A stretch of DNA of 64,000 nt, taken from assembly GCA_036013505.1 (NCBI GenBank), contig CP107851.1, forward strand, positions 9,658,001 through 9,722,000, given 5' to 3'. This DNA is from Streptomyces sp. NBC_00510. GTDB lineage: Bacteria; Actinomycetota; Actinomycetes; Streptomycetales; Streptomycetaceae. Positions 26,049 to 34,474 of the stretch are shown here, piece after piece; the first letter of the stretch is position 1; each line of letters begins with the position of its first letter. The notes beneath the pieces are model-generated. The model saw only the letters and a list, made by a program, of their open reading frames with translations. It was not told where the DNA came from and did not search any database. The translations under genes and the position numbers were made by a program.

Positions 26049-26470
26049 TTGGTGGATCCCCCCTCCTTCGCGGACAGAGAAGAGGCTACCGCCCGCCCTG
26101 CACGGACCCGACGCCGGTCACCGGAAAGACGGAATTCACGGCGGCCCGAATGCGGGAAACCCGTCAGGGGTATTGATGGCGCGTATCCGGGGCCGATGCC
26201 GATGTGGCTGAAATGCGCCCGATATTGAGGCAACTTTTCGGGGTGTGACCTGCGCCACATCGGTGGAGAAGGATGGTGCGGGTAAAGAAATAGTGGCTGG
26301 ACGGCCTTTTCCCTCCAGGGGTTTGATTCGGTCGCGAATCAATGATTAGTGTCGTGACTCGAACCTCTGACCGGTCGGTCATCCATTCGGGATGGCGGCG
26401 GAGGTTCCCGCCGATTCTCAAGTGCCGTACGCGTGCGCCAGGCGGCCGGAGGAAGAAGGAGCTCGCGCCA
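26049..26470. other. Long leader/promoter region of the C40 peptidase gene
   Basis: This 420-base region is more AT-rich than its surroundings, especially 26180-26345. It contains the inverted repeat GATTCG-GTCG-CGAATC at 26325-26340. No protein-coding frame is convincing. It must hold the divergent promoters of the membrane-protein gene and the peptidase gene. I looked for a c-di-AMP (ydaO) riboswitch pattern, common before such peptidase genes, and did not find it. Confidence 0.45.
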
Positions 26471-27496
26471 GTGGCGTCCCACCGTCGTCCCAAGCAGGCC
26501 GGTCGCACACGTGTCACCGTGCTCACCGCGACCGCCGCCGCAGCCGTCGCCCTGTCCGCGCAGGCAGCCCAGGCCGCGCCGGCCAAGCCGTCCGTCAAGA
26601 GCGTCAAGGCCAAGGTCGACGGTCTCTACGAGCAGGCCGAGCAGGCGACCGAGAAGTTCAACGGCGCCAAGGAGAAGCAGCAGAAGCTGCAGAAGCAGGT
26701 CGAGGACCTGCAGGACGAGGTGGCCCGCGAGCAGTCGGAGCTCAACGACCTCCAGGACGACCTCGGCACCCTGGCCAGCGCCCAGTACCGCAGCGGCGGC
26801 ATCGACCCGACGCTCCAGCTCTTCCTCTCCGCCGACCCGGACACCTACCTCGACAAGGCGTCCACCCTCGACCAGCTGAGCACCAAGCAGGCCGAGGCGC
26901 TCCAGCAGATCGCGGAGAAGAAGCGCACCCTCAACCAGCAGAAGGCGGAGGCCGCGAGCAAGCTCAACGAGCTCGACGAGACCCGCACCGAGCTGGGCAA
27001 GAAGAAGAAGGAAGTCCAGGCGAAGCTCGCCGAGGCGCAGAAGCTCCTCAACTCGCTGACCGCCTCACAGCGCGCTTCCCTCGCCGCCGCCGACGCCCGC
27101 GCCAACCGCTCCAACGAGCGCGTCGACCTGGGCAACGACACCCCGGCCTCCTCCCTCGCCGCCGCCGCCCTCGCCGCGGCCAAGACCAAGCTCAACCTGC
27201 CGTACGTCTACGGCGCGTCCGGTCCCAATGCCTTCGACTGCTCCGGCCTCACCTCCTGGGCCTACGCCCAGGCCGGCGCACACATACCGCGGCCTTCCCA
27301 GTTGCAGGCCAACGCGGGCACCCGTCTGTCGATGAGCCAACTCGCGCCCGGCGACCTCGTCCTCTTCTACGGCGACCTGCATCACGTGGGCCTCTACGCG
27401 GGCAACGGCATGGTCCTGCACGCGCCGCGCACCGGCACGCTCGTGCGCTACGAGTCCATCAACAACATGCCGTTCCAGTTCGGCGTCCGCATCTGA
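26471..27496 (+). CDS. Secreted C40 (NlpC/P60) peptidoglycan endopeptidase with coiled coil
   Basis: The 341-residue protein starts at GTG 26471 with AAGGAG nine bases upstream. Residues 1-36 are a signal peptide ending AQAAQA. Residues about 42-215 form a long, heptad-rich coiled coil (KEKQQKLQKQVEDLQDEV) of the RipA/PcsB regulatory type. The NlpC/P60 domain (about 225-341) shows NAFDCSGLTSWAY with catalytic Cys, DLHHVGLYAG with catalytic His, and a third polar residue in HAPR. Relatives cleave the D-Glu/diaminopimelate bond of stem peptides during growth and spore formation. It is monocistronic, with a hairpin behind it. Confidence 0.92.
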   Translation: MASHRRPKQAGRTRVTVLTATAAAAVALSAQAAQAAPAKPSVKSVKAKVDGLYEQAEQATEKFNGAKEKQQKLQKQVEDLQDEVAREQSELNDLQDDLGTLASAQYRSGGIDPTLQLFLSADPDTYLDKASTLDQLSTKQAEALQQIAEKKRTLNQQKAEAASKLNELDETRTELGKKKKEVQAKLAEAQKLLNSLTASQRASLAAADARANRSNERVDLGNDTPASSLAAAALAAAKTKLNLPYVYGASGPNAFDCSGLTSWAYAQAGAHIPRPSQLQANAGTRLSMSQLAPGDLVLFYGDLHHVGLYAGNGMVLHAPRTGTLVRYESINNMPFQFGVRI

Positions 27497-27503
27497 GCGC
27501 CTT

Positions 27504-27530
27504 GTGCCCTGCGCCGAGCGCTGAGGGCAC
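27504..27530 (+). terminator. Terminator hairpin
   Basis: GTGCCCT (27504-27510) pairs with AGGGCAC (27524-27530), and GCGC-CGA-GCGC adds an inner stem. It lies eight bases after the peptidase stop. Confidence 0.55.
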
Positions 27531-27620
27531 GGGCCGGGAAATCAGTCGCGTCCCGTGAAGTGAGCCGTTAGCTTCGCCTGGGCGCAGTGACGAAACGCGA
27601 CCGCGGAGGGAGCCGGACAC

Positions 27621-28349
27621 ATGCCGACAGAGGGCGCGCGGACCGACCGGCTGGGCTTGCTGCTCGACCAGTTCGACCACGCCCGGGAGATGGCCCAGGT
27701 GCGGCTCGCGGGGCTCGGCGACGAGGAGTACCTGTGGGAGCCCGTGCCCGGTTGCTGGTCGATCCGGCGCCGGGGTGAGGCGACGACACCCAGGGCGTTC
27801 GGTCCGGGGGAGTGGGTGCTGGACCTGGGCGCCCCGGACATCCCGGCGAGCGAGTACGCGGAGGTGGCCCGGCAGGCCGCAGGAGGCATGACCGTCGACA
27901 AGATCGCCGAGGACTGGAGCGTGAGCGTCGAACGGGTCGAGCAGGTCCTGGCCCACACCGGCCCGCCGGAGCCCGACCGGACACCGGTCACGACCATCGC
28001 GTGGCGCCTGGGGCACATGCACTTCTGCTTCGCGGGCGGATGGGAGTGGACCTTCGGCCAACGGCGGCACGAGCCCAAGCTGCTCGTGGACTTCACGCCC
28101 TCCGCGGCCGTGGCACTCCAGCGGTTCTGGGCGGTGATCGACCGCTGGCGCGAGAGCGTCGCCACCGTCACCGACGAGCAGCTCGACACGATCGGCTTCT
28201 CGCAGTACCCGTACGGCTCCGACCCCGACGAGCCGTTCGTCGGCGTGCTGGCGGGCGGCAACCTGGAACTCATCCACCACATGGCCGAGATCGCCCTGCT
28301 CCGCGACCTGTGGCGGGCCAAGGGTGCCTCCGGGACCCTTACCAGTTGA
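27621..28349 (+). CDS. DinB-superfamily protein with an inserted helical segment
   Basis: This 242-residue protein has DinB/YfiT four-helix features: LLLDQFDHAREMAQVRLAGL at the N-terminus, WRLGHMHFCFAGGWEW in the middle and ELIHHMAEIALLRDLW at the end. These supply the usual metal-binding His triad. Between helices 1 and 2 (about residues 60-115) is an extra stretch containing GGMTVDKIAEDWSVSVERV, which looks like a helix-turn-helix. Relatives are thiol-dependent S-transferases (bacillithiol or mycothiol) or metal-dependent hydrolases. Its 3' end overlaps the convergent SDR gene by 11 bp. Confidence 0.8.
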   Translation: MPTEGARTDRLGLLLDQFDHAREMAQVRLAGLGDEEYLWEPVPGCWSIRRRGEATTPRAFGPGEWVLDLGAPDIPASEYAEVARQAAGGMTVDKIAEDWSVSVERVEQVLAHTGPPEPDRTPVTTIAWRLGHMHFCFAGGWEWTFGQRRHEPKLLVDFTPSAAVALQRFWAVIDRWRESVATVTDEQLDTIGFSQYPYGSDPDEPFVGVLAGGNLELIHHMAEIALLRDLWRAKGASGTLTS

Positions 28350-29107
28350 TCTTCGCCGTCAGGAAGGGCTCGTTCTCCGGGGCCTCCTTGCGGGCCCGCA
28401 ACACCTGCTCGGCAGGCGCGCCGACCGGCACGCGCAGCGCAGGCGCGGGCTGTTCGATCGTGTCGGCCACCGCGGCGGCCACGTCCTCGGGGGTGATGAG
28501 CTCACCTCGGAGGACGGGCAGGGCCGCGTAGAGCGGGGCATAGGGATCGTCCTCCTTAAGGAAGACCTTGGCGCGCTCCCCGCCCCCCCGAGGAGACGGC
28601 GCCGGTCTGCACGACGCTCACCTTGATGCCGAAGTGACCCGTCTCGATGGCGAGCGTCTCGGCGAGCGCCTCCAGCGCCCACTTGCTGGCGCCGTAGGGG
28701 CCGATCATCGGCAGCACCAGGCGCCCCTGGATGCTGGAGACGAACACGAGACGACCCGCCCCCTTTTCGCGCATGGCGGGCAGCACCGCCTGCGCCACCC
28801 GCAGCGCTCCGAGGGTGTTGAGCCGGAAGAGCCGCTCGACCTCCGAGAGCGGCACGCTCTCCAGGGGCGCGCGTACCGTCTCCCCGGCGTTGCTGATCAG
28901 GACGTCGACCTCGCCGGCGTCCTGGACGGCCTGGTCGACGCTCTCCTGATCGGTGACGTCGAGCCGCAGGCGCCGGTCGGCGGGGAGGTCGGCCAGCGTC
29001 TCCGGGCGGCGTGCGGTGGCGATCACGCGATGGCCCCGAGCCGCCTGCTCGACGGCGATGGCCCGCCCGATGCCTTTGGACGCGCCGGTGATGAGTACGG
29101 ACGACAT
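28339..29107 (-). pseudogene. Short-chain dehydrogenase with a one-base frameshift near its 3' end
   Basis: From ATG 29107 (AAGAGG upstream) the frame encodes a classical SDR: SSVLITGASKGIGRAIAVEQ, ISNAGE, SSIQGRLVLPMIGPYGASK and VSVVQTG. The frame fails in a run of seven Cs at 28583-28589. With six, it would read on through GERAKVFLKED to a natural end in FLTAKINW at 28339. Without the correction the protein stops after about 183 residues. The tail beyond the run still has perfect coding bias, so this is a recent mutation or a sequencing error. Oxidoreductase of unknown substrate if intact. Confidence 0.75.
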
Positions 29108-29175
29108 GATCGACCTCTTCATTGCAGTGGGCGATGCGCCACGGACGGCCGGGCGGCCCGCGCGGCACCGGTGGG

Positions 29176-29560
29176 TCAGGGGTGGCCGACGCGCACGAGG
29201 AGCTTGCCCGTGTTCGTGCCGTCGAAGAGCTTCTGGAGGGCTGCCGGGGCCGCGGTAAGCCCTTCGACCACATGCTCGCGGCTGCGCAGCTCGCCCCGGC
29301 CTACTCCCCGAACGGAACCAAGCGCCTCATCCGCCATGACCTCGACGGGGGTCTCCTCGACCCCGATGGACGCTGCCAGGAATGCGGTGCGGCCGTCCCG
29401 GTCCCGGAAGTCCGCATGGAACCCGGACCGGGCTTCCAGCCTCAGGGGACCGACGACGATCCCGTCTCCAGTGCGATCAACACCCCGCGGCGGCTGCTCG
29501 AGCCCATCGTGACGGCGCGCACCCCGGCGCGGGGGCGGGGCCGCGAATAGCGCACGTGGC
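29176..29560 (-). pseudogene. Gene remnant ending in the tail of an MDR-family (quinone oxidoreductase-like) enzyme
   Basis: On the minus strand the last 35 or so codons read ELRSREHVVEGLTAAPAAL, LQKLFDGTNTGKLLVRV, the standard C-terminus of NADP-dependent medium-chain oxidoreductases. Upstream the frame stays coding-like (RLEARSGFHADFRDRDG, GVEETPVEVMADEALG) but does not resemble that family. It shifts frame near 29480 and has no start. It therefore looks like debris of two genes joined by deletion. The plus-strand frame over the same stretch has poor codon bias and was not accepted. Confidence 0.5.
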
Positions 29561-29663
29561 GTGCCGTGAGCGACCGGTTGGCGGCGATCACGACACGGCC
29601 GGCGCCCAACTCACCTGCGGGCAGTACCCGTTGCCGCTGCGCGCGGCCCCGCAGCGTTGCGGG

Positions 29664-30413
29664 TCACTCGGCGCGCCGGCGTGCCGCACGGCGCACGCTG
29701 TGGCGTTCGGCGGGCGGCTGCTCGGCGCGGATGTCGGCGAGGAGCGCGGTGATGGCGGTCATGATGTCCTCCGTGGCGTCCTTCAGAACGCCCGGCGTGA
29801 GCTCCTTGCCGTGGTGGCGGCTGAGGTCGACCGGGGGTCCCGCCACGACGTGCACGGTCTGGCGGGGTACCAGCCACACCCGGCGGTTGCCGCGTCCCCC
29901 GCGCGCGTAAGGCGGTGCGATCCGGTGCGCGCCCCACTGGGCGACCGGGATGACGGGCGCGCCGGTCGTCAGCGCGATGCGTGCCGCACCGGTCTTGGCG
30001 GCCATCGGCCACAGGTGCGGGTCGCGCGTGACGGTGCCCTCCGGGTAGACCGCGACGCACTCGCCCTCGTTGACGGCGGCGATCGCGTCACGGAGCGCCA
30101 GCGCGGCGTCGGCGGTTCCACGGTGGACGGGGATCTGGCCGGTCTTGCGCAGCACCGTGCCGACGAAAGGGATGGTGAAGAGGGATGCCTTGGCGAGAAG
30201 CCGGGGCGGCCGACCGCTGTTGTACTGGAAGTGCCCGTAGGTGAGCGGGTCGAAGTACGAGATGTGGTTGACGGCGGTGATGAAACCGCCCTCGGCGGGT
30301 ATGTGCTCGTGCCCGCGCCACCGGCGCCTGACGAGGACGAACAGCACGGGTTTCGCGATGCCCGCGGCCAGCCGGTACCAGAAGCCGTAGGGGCTGTGTG
30401 ATCTGCCGGACAC
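29664..30413 (-). CDS. PlsC-type lysophospholipid acyltransferase
   Basis: The 249-residue membrane-associated enzyme has a hydrophobic N-terminus. It carries the acyltransferase blocks: NHISYFDP (NHx4D, about residues 49-56), a glycerol-3-phosphate-binding region near LLAKASLFTIPFVGTVLRKTG, YPEGTVTRD (block III) and GAPVIPVAQWG (block IV). It transfers acyl groups to lysophosphatidate or related acceptors at the membrane. The C-terminus is Arg-rich. It stands at the head of a minus-strand stretch of damaged genes. A palindrome 144 bp upstream may be its operator. Confidence 0.9.
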   Translation of the reverse strand: MSGRSHSPYGFWYRLAAGIAKPVLFVLVRRRWRGHEHIPAEGGFITAVNHISYFDPLTYGHFQYNSGRPPRLLAKASLFTIPFVGTVLRKTGQIPVHRGTADAALALRDAIAAVNEGECVAVYPEGTVTRDPHLWPMAAKTGAARIALTTGAPVIPVAQWGAHRIAPPYARGGRGNRRVWLVPRQTVHVVAGPPVDLSRHHGKELTPGVLKDATEDIMTAITALLADIRAEQPPAERHSVRRAARRRAE

Positions 30414-30556
30414 CCCGGTTCCTCCCTCACATGCGCGGCGCTGACCGGCCGCTCGTTCCTGTCGTTCCCCGGTGCGTGGCAGACCGGTGGCGTGTCAGGC
30501 GTCCTCGTCGGCTCACCGTTCGCCGGGAGCGCCCTGCACGTCCGACAATTTACTTG

Positions 30557-30574
30557 ATTAGGCAAGAGCCTAAT
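30557..30574. promoter_or_regulatory. Perfect palindrome in the acyltransferase promoter region
   Basis: ATTAGGC-AAGA-GCCTAAT is a perfect 7-4-7 inverted repeat in an AT-rich island, about 145 bp upstream of the acyltransferase start. It looks like a TetR/MarR-type operator, but no regulator gene is adjacent. Confidence 0.5.
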
Positions 30575-30651
30575 GGGTGTGTGGTGCAACGATCAACTTG
30601 CCTCCCGGCCGTCGCCCCCGCCCCCGGCCTGCCGCCCCCTGGATTGCGGCG

Positions 30652-31290
30652 TCAGCCGCCCGGAAGGCCGACGGCGTCCGGTGTGCGGCCGGCGAGCCAG
30701 ACGGCGATCCGCTCCTTGAACTCGCGGATGACGTACGGGCTGTCGTCAAGCACGATCCACTCCAGGTGCCGCAGGACGTTCTCCGAGCGGTCCGGGTGGC
30801 GCACCGTGAGCACGTCGACGCCGACCTCGCCCGTCGAGGCACAGAGGTACACGCTGCCGTCGAGCGCCATCATGGCGAAGCCGGGGTGGCCCGCGTGGAC
30901 ACCGAGGAACGCCGATGCCGCGCCCCGTCCCATGATGTCCCAGCGCTCCAGGAGCCGGACCCGCGACCAGACCGCCGGCGCGACGTGGCTGCCGTTGTGC
31001 AGGTTCCACAGGGCGGCCTGGTGCGTTCGGGCGCCCTGCGGAAGCTGGACGAGGAATTCGCGGCGATGGTCGAAAAGTCCTGAGGCGACGGCGAGGTCGT
31101 ACCAGTCCTCGTTGAGCCGCTCGACGAGACGTGGGGTGTCGTACGGGTGGGAGAAGCTGCCGTCCACGTCCTCGGTCGCGTACCCGTGGACGAACGGCAT
31201 CGTGCCGTCCGGCACGGCGTTCGGGATCACCTCGAGGCCGGCCCGCCGCAGCGGCCGGTACACCTTGCGGTCGCGCTCCCGGATGCCCAT
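30652..31290 (-). CDS. Uncharacterised 212-residue protein
   Basis: No signal peptide or membrane segment. The sequence is mixed alpha/beta, with Trp-rich patches (LNEDWYDLAVASGLFDHRR, LLERWDIMG) and a sheet-like C-terminal part (GFAMMALDGSVYLCASTGE, HLEWIVLDDSPYVIREF). This recalls SMI1/KNR4-like immunity proteins only weakly. No family assigned. There is no clear ribosome binding site before ATG 31290. It stands alone between the acyltransferase promoter and the divergent FGGY kinase. Confidence 0.55.
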   Translation of the reverse strand: MGIRERDRKVYRPLRRAGLEVIPNAVPDGTMPFVHGYATEDVDGSFSHPYDTPRLVERLNEDWYDLAVASGLFDHRREFLVQLPQGARTHQAALWNLHNGSHVAPAVWSRVRLLERWDIMGRGAASAFLGVHAGHPGFAMMALDGSVYLCASTGEVGVDVLTVRHPDRSENVLRHLEWIVLDDSPYVIREFKERIAVWLAGRTPDAVGLPGG

Positions 31291-31580
31291 CGGCGCCTGT
31301 TCTACCAGGCCCGCGGCGCTCCGTCCCCCGACTTACCGGAGCCGACGGGCGGAGGCGGCCGGCCGGGCGGCCGTGTGCAGCCTGGCCCGTCGCCTCCGCC
31401 CGATGTCCCCGCCGACGACTCGGGCCGCTATCCGGGCAAGCGGGCAGGGCGCCTTCGGCGCGCGACGCGAAGGGTGCGGCCGGGACGCGGGAGGCGGGGC
31501 CGGCGACGAATGATGCGCACCTGTCCACAGCAGGACCGCGTTTTCGGTGTCACGGCCCACCCGTGTGGTGACATGCAGGT

Positions 31581-33089
31581 ATGGCCTTTCTCGGTGTCGA
31601 CGTCGGCACATCCAGCAGCAAGGGCGTCCTGGTCGACGCATCGGGCACGGTGATCGCGACCGCCGTTCGCACGCACACCGTCTCCCGCCCGAGACCAGGA
31701 CACGTCGAGATGGACCCCGAGGTGTGGTGGCGGGAGTTCTGCGGCATCACCCGCGACCTCCTGTCCGGCGGTACGCGCGTGGAGGCGGTCGGCGTCAGCG
31801 GCATGGGCCCCTGCGTCGCTCTGGCCGACGCCGCGAACCGGCCGCTGCGTCCGGCCGTCCTGTACGGCGTGGACACGCGGGCCGTCGCGCAGATCGCCCG
31901 GCTCGACGCCGAACTCGGCCGCCGCGCCGTCCTCGACCGCTGCGGCAGCGTGCTGTCCACACAGGCGGTGGGGCCGAAGGTGGCCTGGGTGGCCGAGCAC
32001 GAGCCCGAGGTGTTCGGCGCCGCACGGCGGCTGTTCATGCCGGCCTCCTTCCTCGCCCATCGGCTCACCGGCGCCTACGTGCTCGACCACCACTCGGCAA
32101 GCCAGTCGGTCCCCTTCTACGACACCCGGGCGCAGGAGTGGTACCGCCCCTGGGTGGACGCGGTGTGGCCGCACGCGGAACTGCCCGAGCTTCGCTGGCC
32201 CGGTGACCAGGCCGGCACGGTGACGGCCGGGGCGGCAGCGGCAACCGGGCTCCCGCCGGGCACACCCGTCCTCACCGGAACGATCGACGCCTGGGCCGAG
32301 GCCGTCAGCGTCGACGCGACCCGACCGGGCGACCTGATGCTCATGTACGGCACGACGATGTTCCTCATCGCCACCGTCACCGGGCAACTGCGCGTGCCCG
32401 AATTGTGGAGCACCGTCGGCGCCTTCCCGGGCACGCGCTCACTCGCCGGCGGCATGGCCACCTCCGGCGCGGTCACCGAGTGGCTGCGCGGCCTGTTCGG
32501 CTCAGCCGACCGCGCGGACCTGCTGGCGGAGGCCGCGGACAGCGGCGTCGGCGCGCGCGGGCTCGCGATGCTCCCGTACTTCGCCGGTGAGCGGACACCG
32601 ATCGCCGACCCCGACGCTCGCGGGGTGATCGCCGGTCTGACCGTCGAGCACACCCGCGGCGACCTGTACCGGGCCGCACTGGAGGCCACCGCTCACGGCG
32701 TGCGCCACAACATCGAGGCCATGTGCCAGGCGGGCGCCGACATCGAGCGGGTCGTCGCGGTCGGCGGGGGCACGCAGGGCAGGCTCTGGACGCAGATCGT
32801 CTCCGACGTCACCGGGCTGCCCCAGGACATCCCCAGCGTCACCGTCGGAGCCGCCTACGGGGCCGCCCGGCTCGCCGCCCAATGGGACGGTGGAACGGCC
32901 ACCGCGACGTGGAACCCCGTCCAGGAGCAGTGCGTACCGGACCCGGCCACGGAGGCTGCGTACGACAGGCTGCACAGCCTCTACCGGGGCCTGTACCCGG
33001 CGACCCGCGACACGGTCCACGCCCTCGCCCGCCTCCAGCGTGACGCCGCGGGAATCGCGGGCGCCGGGTCGGACCCCTCGACTTCCTGA
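31581..33089 (+). CDS. FGGY-family carbohydrate kinase (xylulokinase-like)
   Basis: This 502-residue, two-domain actin-fold kinase has the N-terminal phosphate-1 loop FLGVDVGTSSSKGVLVD (about 3-19), GVSGMGPCVAL in domain I, the catalytic-base region GTIDAWAEAVS, YGTTMFLIAT (phosphate 2), and the adenosine motif VVAVGGGTQGRLWTQIVSDVTG (about 394-415). FGGY enzymes phosphorylate sugars or polyols such as xylulose, ribulose or erythritol. No sugar transporter or isomerase gene is adjacent, so the substrate is open. Monocistronic. Confidence 0.92.
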   Translation: MAFLGVDVGTSSSKGVLVDASGTVIATAVRTHTVSRPRPGHVEMDPEVWWREFCGITRDLLSGGTRVEAVGVSGMGPCVALADAANRPLRPAVLYGVDTRAVAQIARLDAELGRRAVLDRCGSVLSTQAVGPKVAWVAEHEPEVFGAARRLFMPASFLAHRLTGAYVLDHHSASQSVPFYDTRAQEWYRPWVDAVWPHAELPELRWPGDQAGTVTAGAAAATGLPPGTPVLTGTIDAWAEAVSVDATRPGDLMLMYGTTMFLIATVTGQLRVPELWSTVGAFPGTRSLAGGMATSGAVTEWLRGLFGSADRADLLAEAADSGVGARGLAMLPYFAGERTPIADPDARGVIAGLTVEHTRGDLYRAALEATAHGVRHNIEAMCQAGADIERVVAVGGGTQGRLWTQIVSDVTGLPQDIPSVTVGAAYGAARLAAQWDGGTATATWNPVQEQCVPDPATEAAYDRLHSLYRGLYPATRDTVHALARLQRDAAGIAGAGSDPSTS

Positions 33090-33112
33090 CGGGCCGTCAC
33101 ACCCCGCTGCGG

Positions 33113-33640
33113 TCAGTCACGGGCGTAGGGGTCGCCGCCGAGCCAGGTCGTGCCGTCGATCAGTTCGCGGGCGGCGTCCAAGTGGCCGCTGTGACAGGCG
33201 ACCTCGGTGAGCACGTGGATCAGGATGTGGCGCACGTCGGGCAGCCGCCAGTCGGGCCAGATCTCCTCGGGCCAGGCGGCAGGCGGCTGTTCGAGTGCCG
33301 TGGAGGCCAGGACGGCGTCCGCGCGCTCGACGGCCGCCCGGTAGTCGGCGAAGACTACCTCGGCACTCATCGTCCCGGGCACGGACCAGTGTGCCTGCGC
33401 CCCCGCCGTGAGCTGCCGGGCCACAGCCGGCTCGCCCGCGATGACGCCGGAGAACCAGAAGCGTTCGACGTCCAGGGTCAGATGGCGCACCAGGGCCAGG
33501 CAGCTCCAGCCGCTGGGCAGTACCGGCCGCCGCAGGTCGTCCTCCGAGAGGCCGGCGAGGATCCCGAGGACATGCTGCCGCTGCCGGTCCAGGGCGCCTT
33601 TGAGGGCGTCGAATTCGGCTTCCGCCGTCGTGCTCGTCAT
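33113..33640 (-). CDS. DinB-family (DUF664-type) protein
   Basis: This 175-residue four-helix protein contains ALKGALDRQRQHVLGILAGL, LPSGWSCLALVRHLTLDVERFWF and VRHILIHVLTEVACHSGHLDAARELI. The three His of the metal site lie in LVRHL, HVLTEVACHSGHL and neighbouring positions. Start ATG 33640 has GGAGG eight bases upstream. The family includes mycothiol-dependent transferases such as maleylpyruvate isomerase, but this subgroup is uncharacterised. It is convergent with the kinase gene, 23 bp apart. Confidence 0.85.
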   Translation of the reverse strand: MTSTTAEAEFDALKGALDRQRQHVLGILAGLSEDDLRRPVLPSGWSCLALVRHLTLDVERFWFSGVIAGEPAVARQLTAGAQAHWSVPGTMSAEVVFADYRAAVERADAVLASTALEQPPAAWPEEIWPDWRLPDVRHILIHVLTEVACHSGHLDAARELIDGTTWLGGDPYARD

Positions 33641-33747
33641 CCACGCGCCTCCGTCAGCCGCACACCGCACACCGCAATCCCGACTCCGGGCGGATGTTAC
33701 GCCGGGGGTACGACAGCGCGAGCCGGGGACCTACGAGCGCCGCCTGG

Positions 33748-34290
33748 TCAGGTCAGCTCCTCGGGCACGGGGGCGCCGAGATGACGCAGGAGGTCTCCGA
33801 CCTTGCGGTCCAGCTCGCGTCCCACGTCGGTGATCTCGGGCCGCCCGAGCGCGGCGACCGTGTCGCTGGGGCGGTCGATCGCGAACAGCACCTCCCCGGA
33901 GGGGGATTCGTGGATCGTGGTGCGCAGGGGGGCGTACATGAGGGCCCCGGCATCGTGCCGGTACATGCGCTCGGCGATGACGTGGTTGCCCATCAGGTAC
34001 TCGGTGCAGCGGGCCTGGTCGCCGGCCACGCCGAACAGCGGCTGGGCGTCGAACTTCCAGTAGATCATGAACCCCAGTGGCGCGTTCTCGTCCGCCAGGT
34101 CGCGCACGGCGCTCCACGTCGCCCTTTCGGTGACCAGTTCGAAGGTGCGCTGGTAGTCGAGCGGGGGAACGGCCTGTTCGTAACGGGCGCGGAAGTCCTC
34201 GTAGTCCTCTCCGACCGGGATCTCCAGTCGTGTGACGGAGCGGGGGAGTGCGTGGGTCGCGGGGTGCGTCGTCGTGGCGTTGTCGGCCAT
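33748..34290 (-). CDS. DUF302-domain protein
   Basis: The 180-residue soluble protein shows the DUF302 pattern: a long first helix region, FELVTERATWSAVRD, then EYLMGNHVIAERMYRHDAGALMYAPLRTTIHES and LFAIDRPSDTVAALG. The family has no settled function. Start ATG 34290. It is divergent from the SDR gene at 34475, with a shared AT-rich promoter region around 34380-34420. Confidence 0.85.
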   Translation of the reverse strand: MADNATTTHPATHALPRSVTRLEIPVGEDYEDFRARYEQAVPPLDYQRTFELVTERATWSAVRDLADENAPLGFMIYWKFDAQPLFGVAGDQARCTEYLMGNHVIAERMYRHDAGALMYAPLRTTIHESPSGEVLFAIDRPSDTVAALGRPEITDVGRELDRKVGDLLRHLGAPVPEELT

Positions 34291-34474
34291 GACCTGCTCC
34301 CTTCTGGCTTGCCCTACAACAGTCAGCCTAGGGCGGTGGAGCGGTTTCGGCAGGGTTGCCGCCGGGCGCGAAGCGGTTTAGCCTCAATGGTACAAATTGC
34401 GACAATCAAGACTTATTACTTTCTGTTTCGCGTGGGAGTTCCACCTTCCGGCCCGACCGGCCATGGGAGTGATC

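Noticed and set aside
26049..26470. Possible c-di-AMP (ydaO) riboswitch before the C40 peptidase gene
   Set aside because: Such switches often precede cell-wall peptidase genes in Streptomyces, but the conserved core sequences are not seen here.
29122..29550. Plus-strand frame with a CxxC-like DGRCQECGAAV segment, possibly a zinc ribbon
   Set aside because: The minus strand carries coding bias and an MDR-type tail over the same bases; the CxxC pair is single and there is no partner pair.
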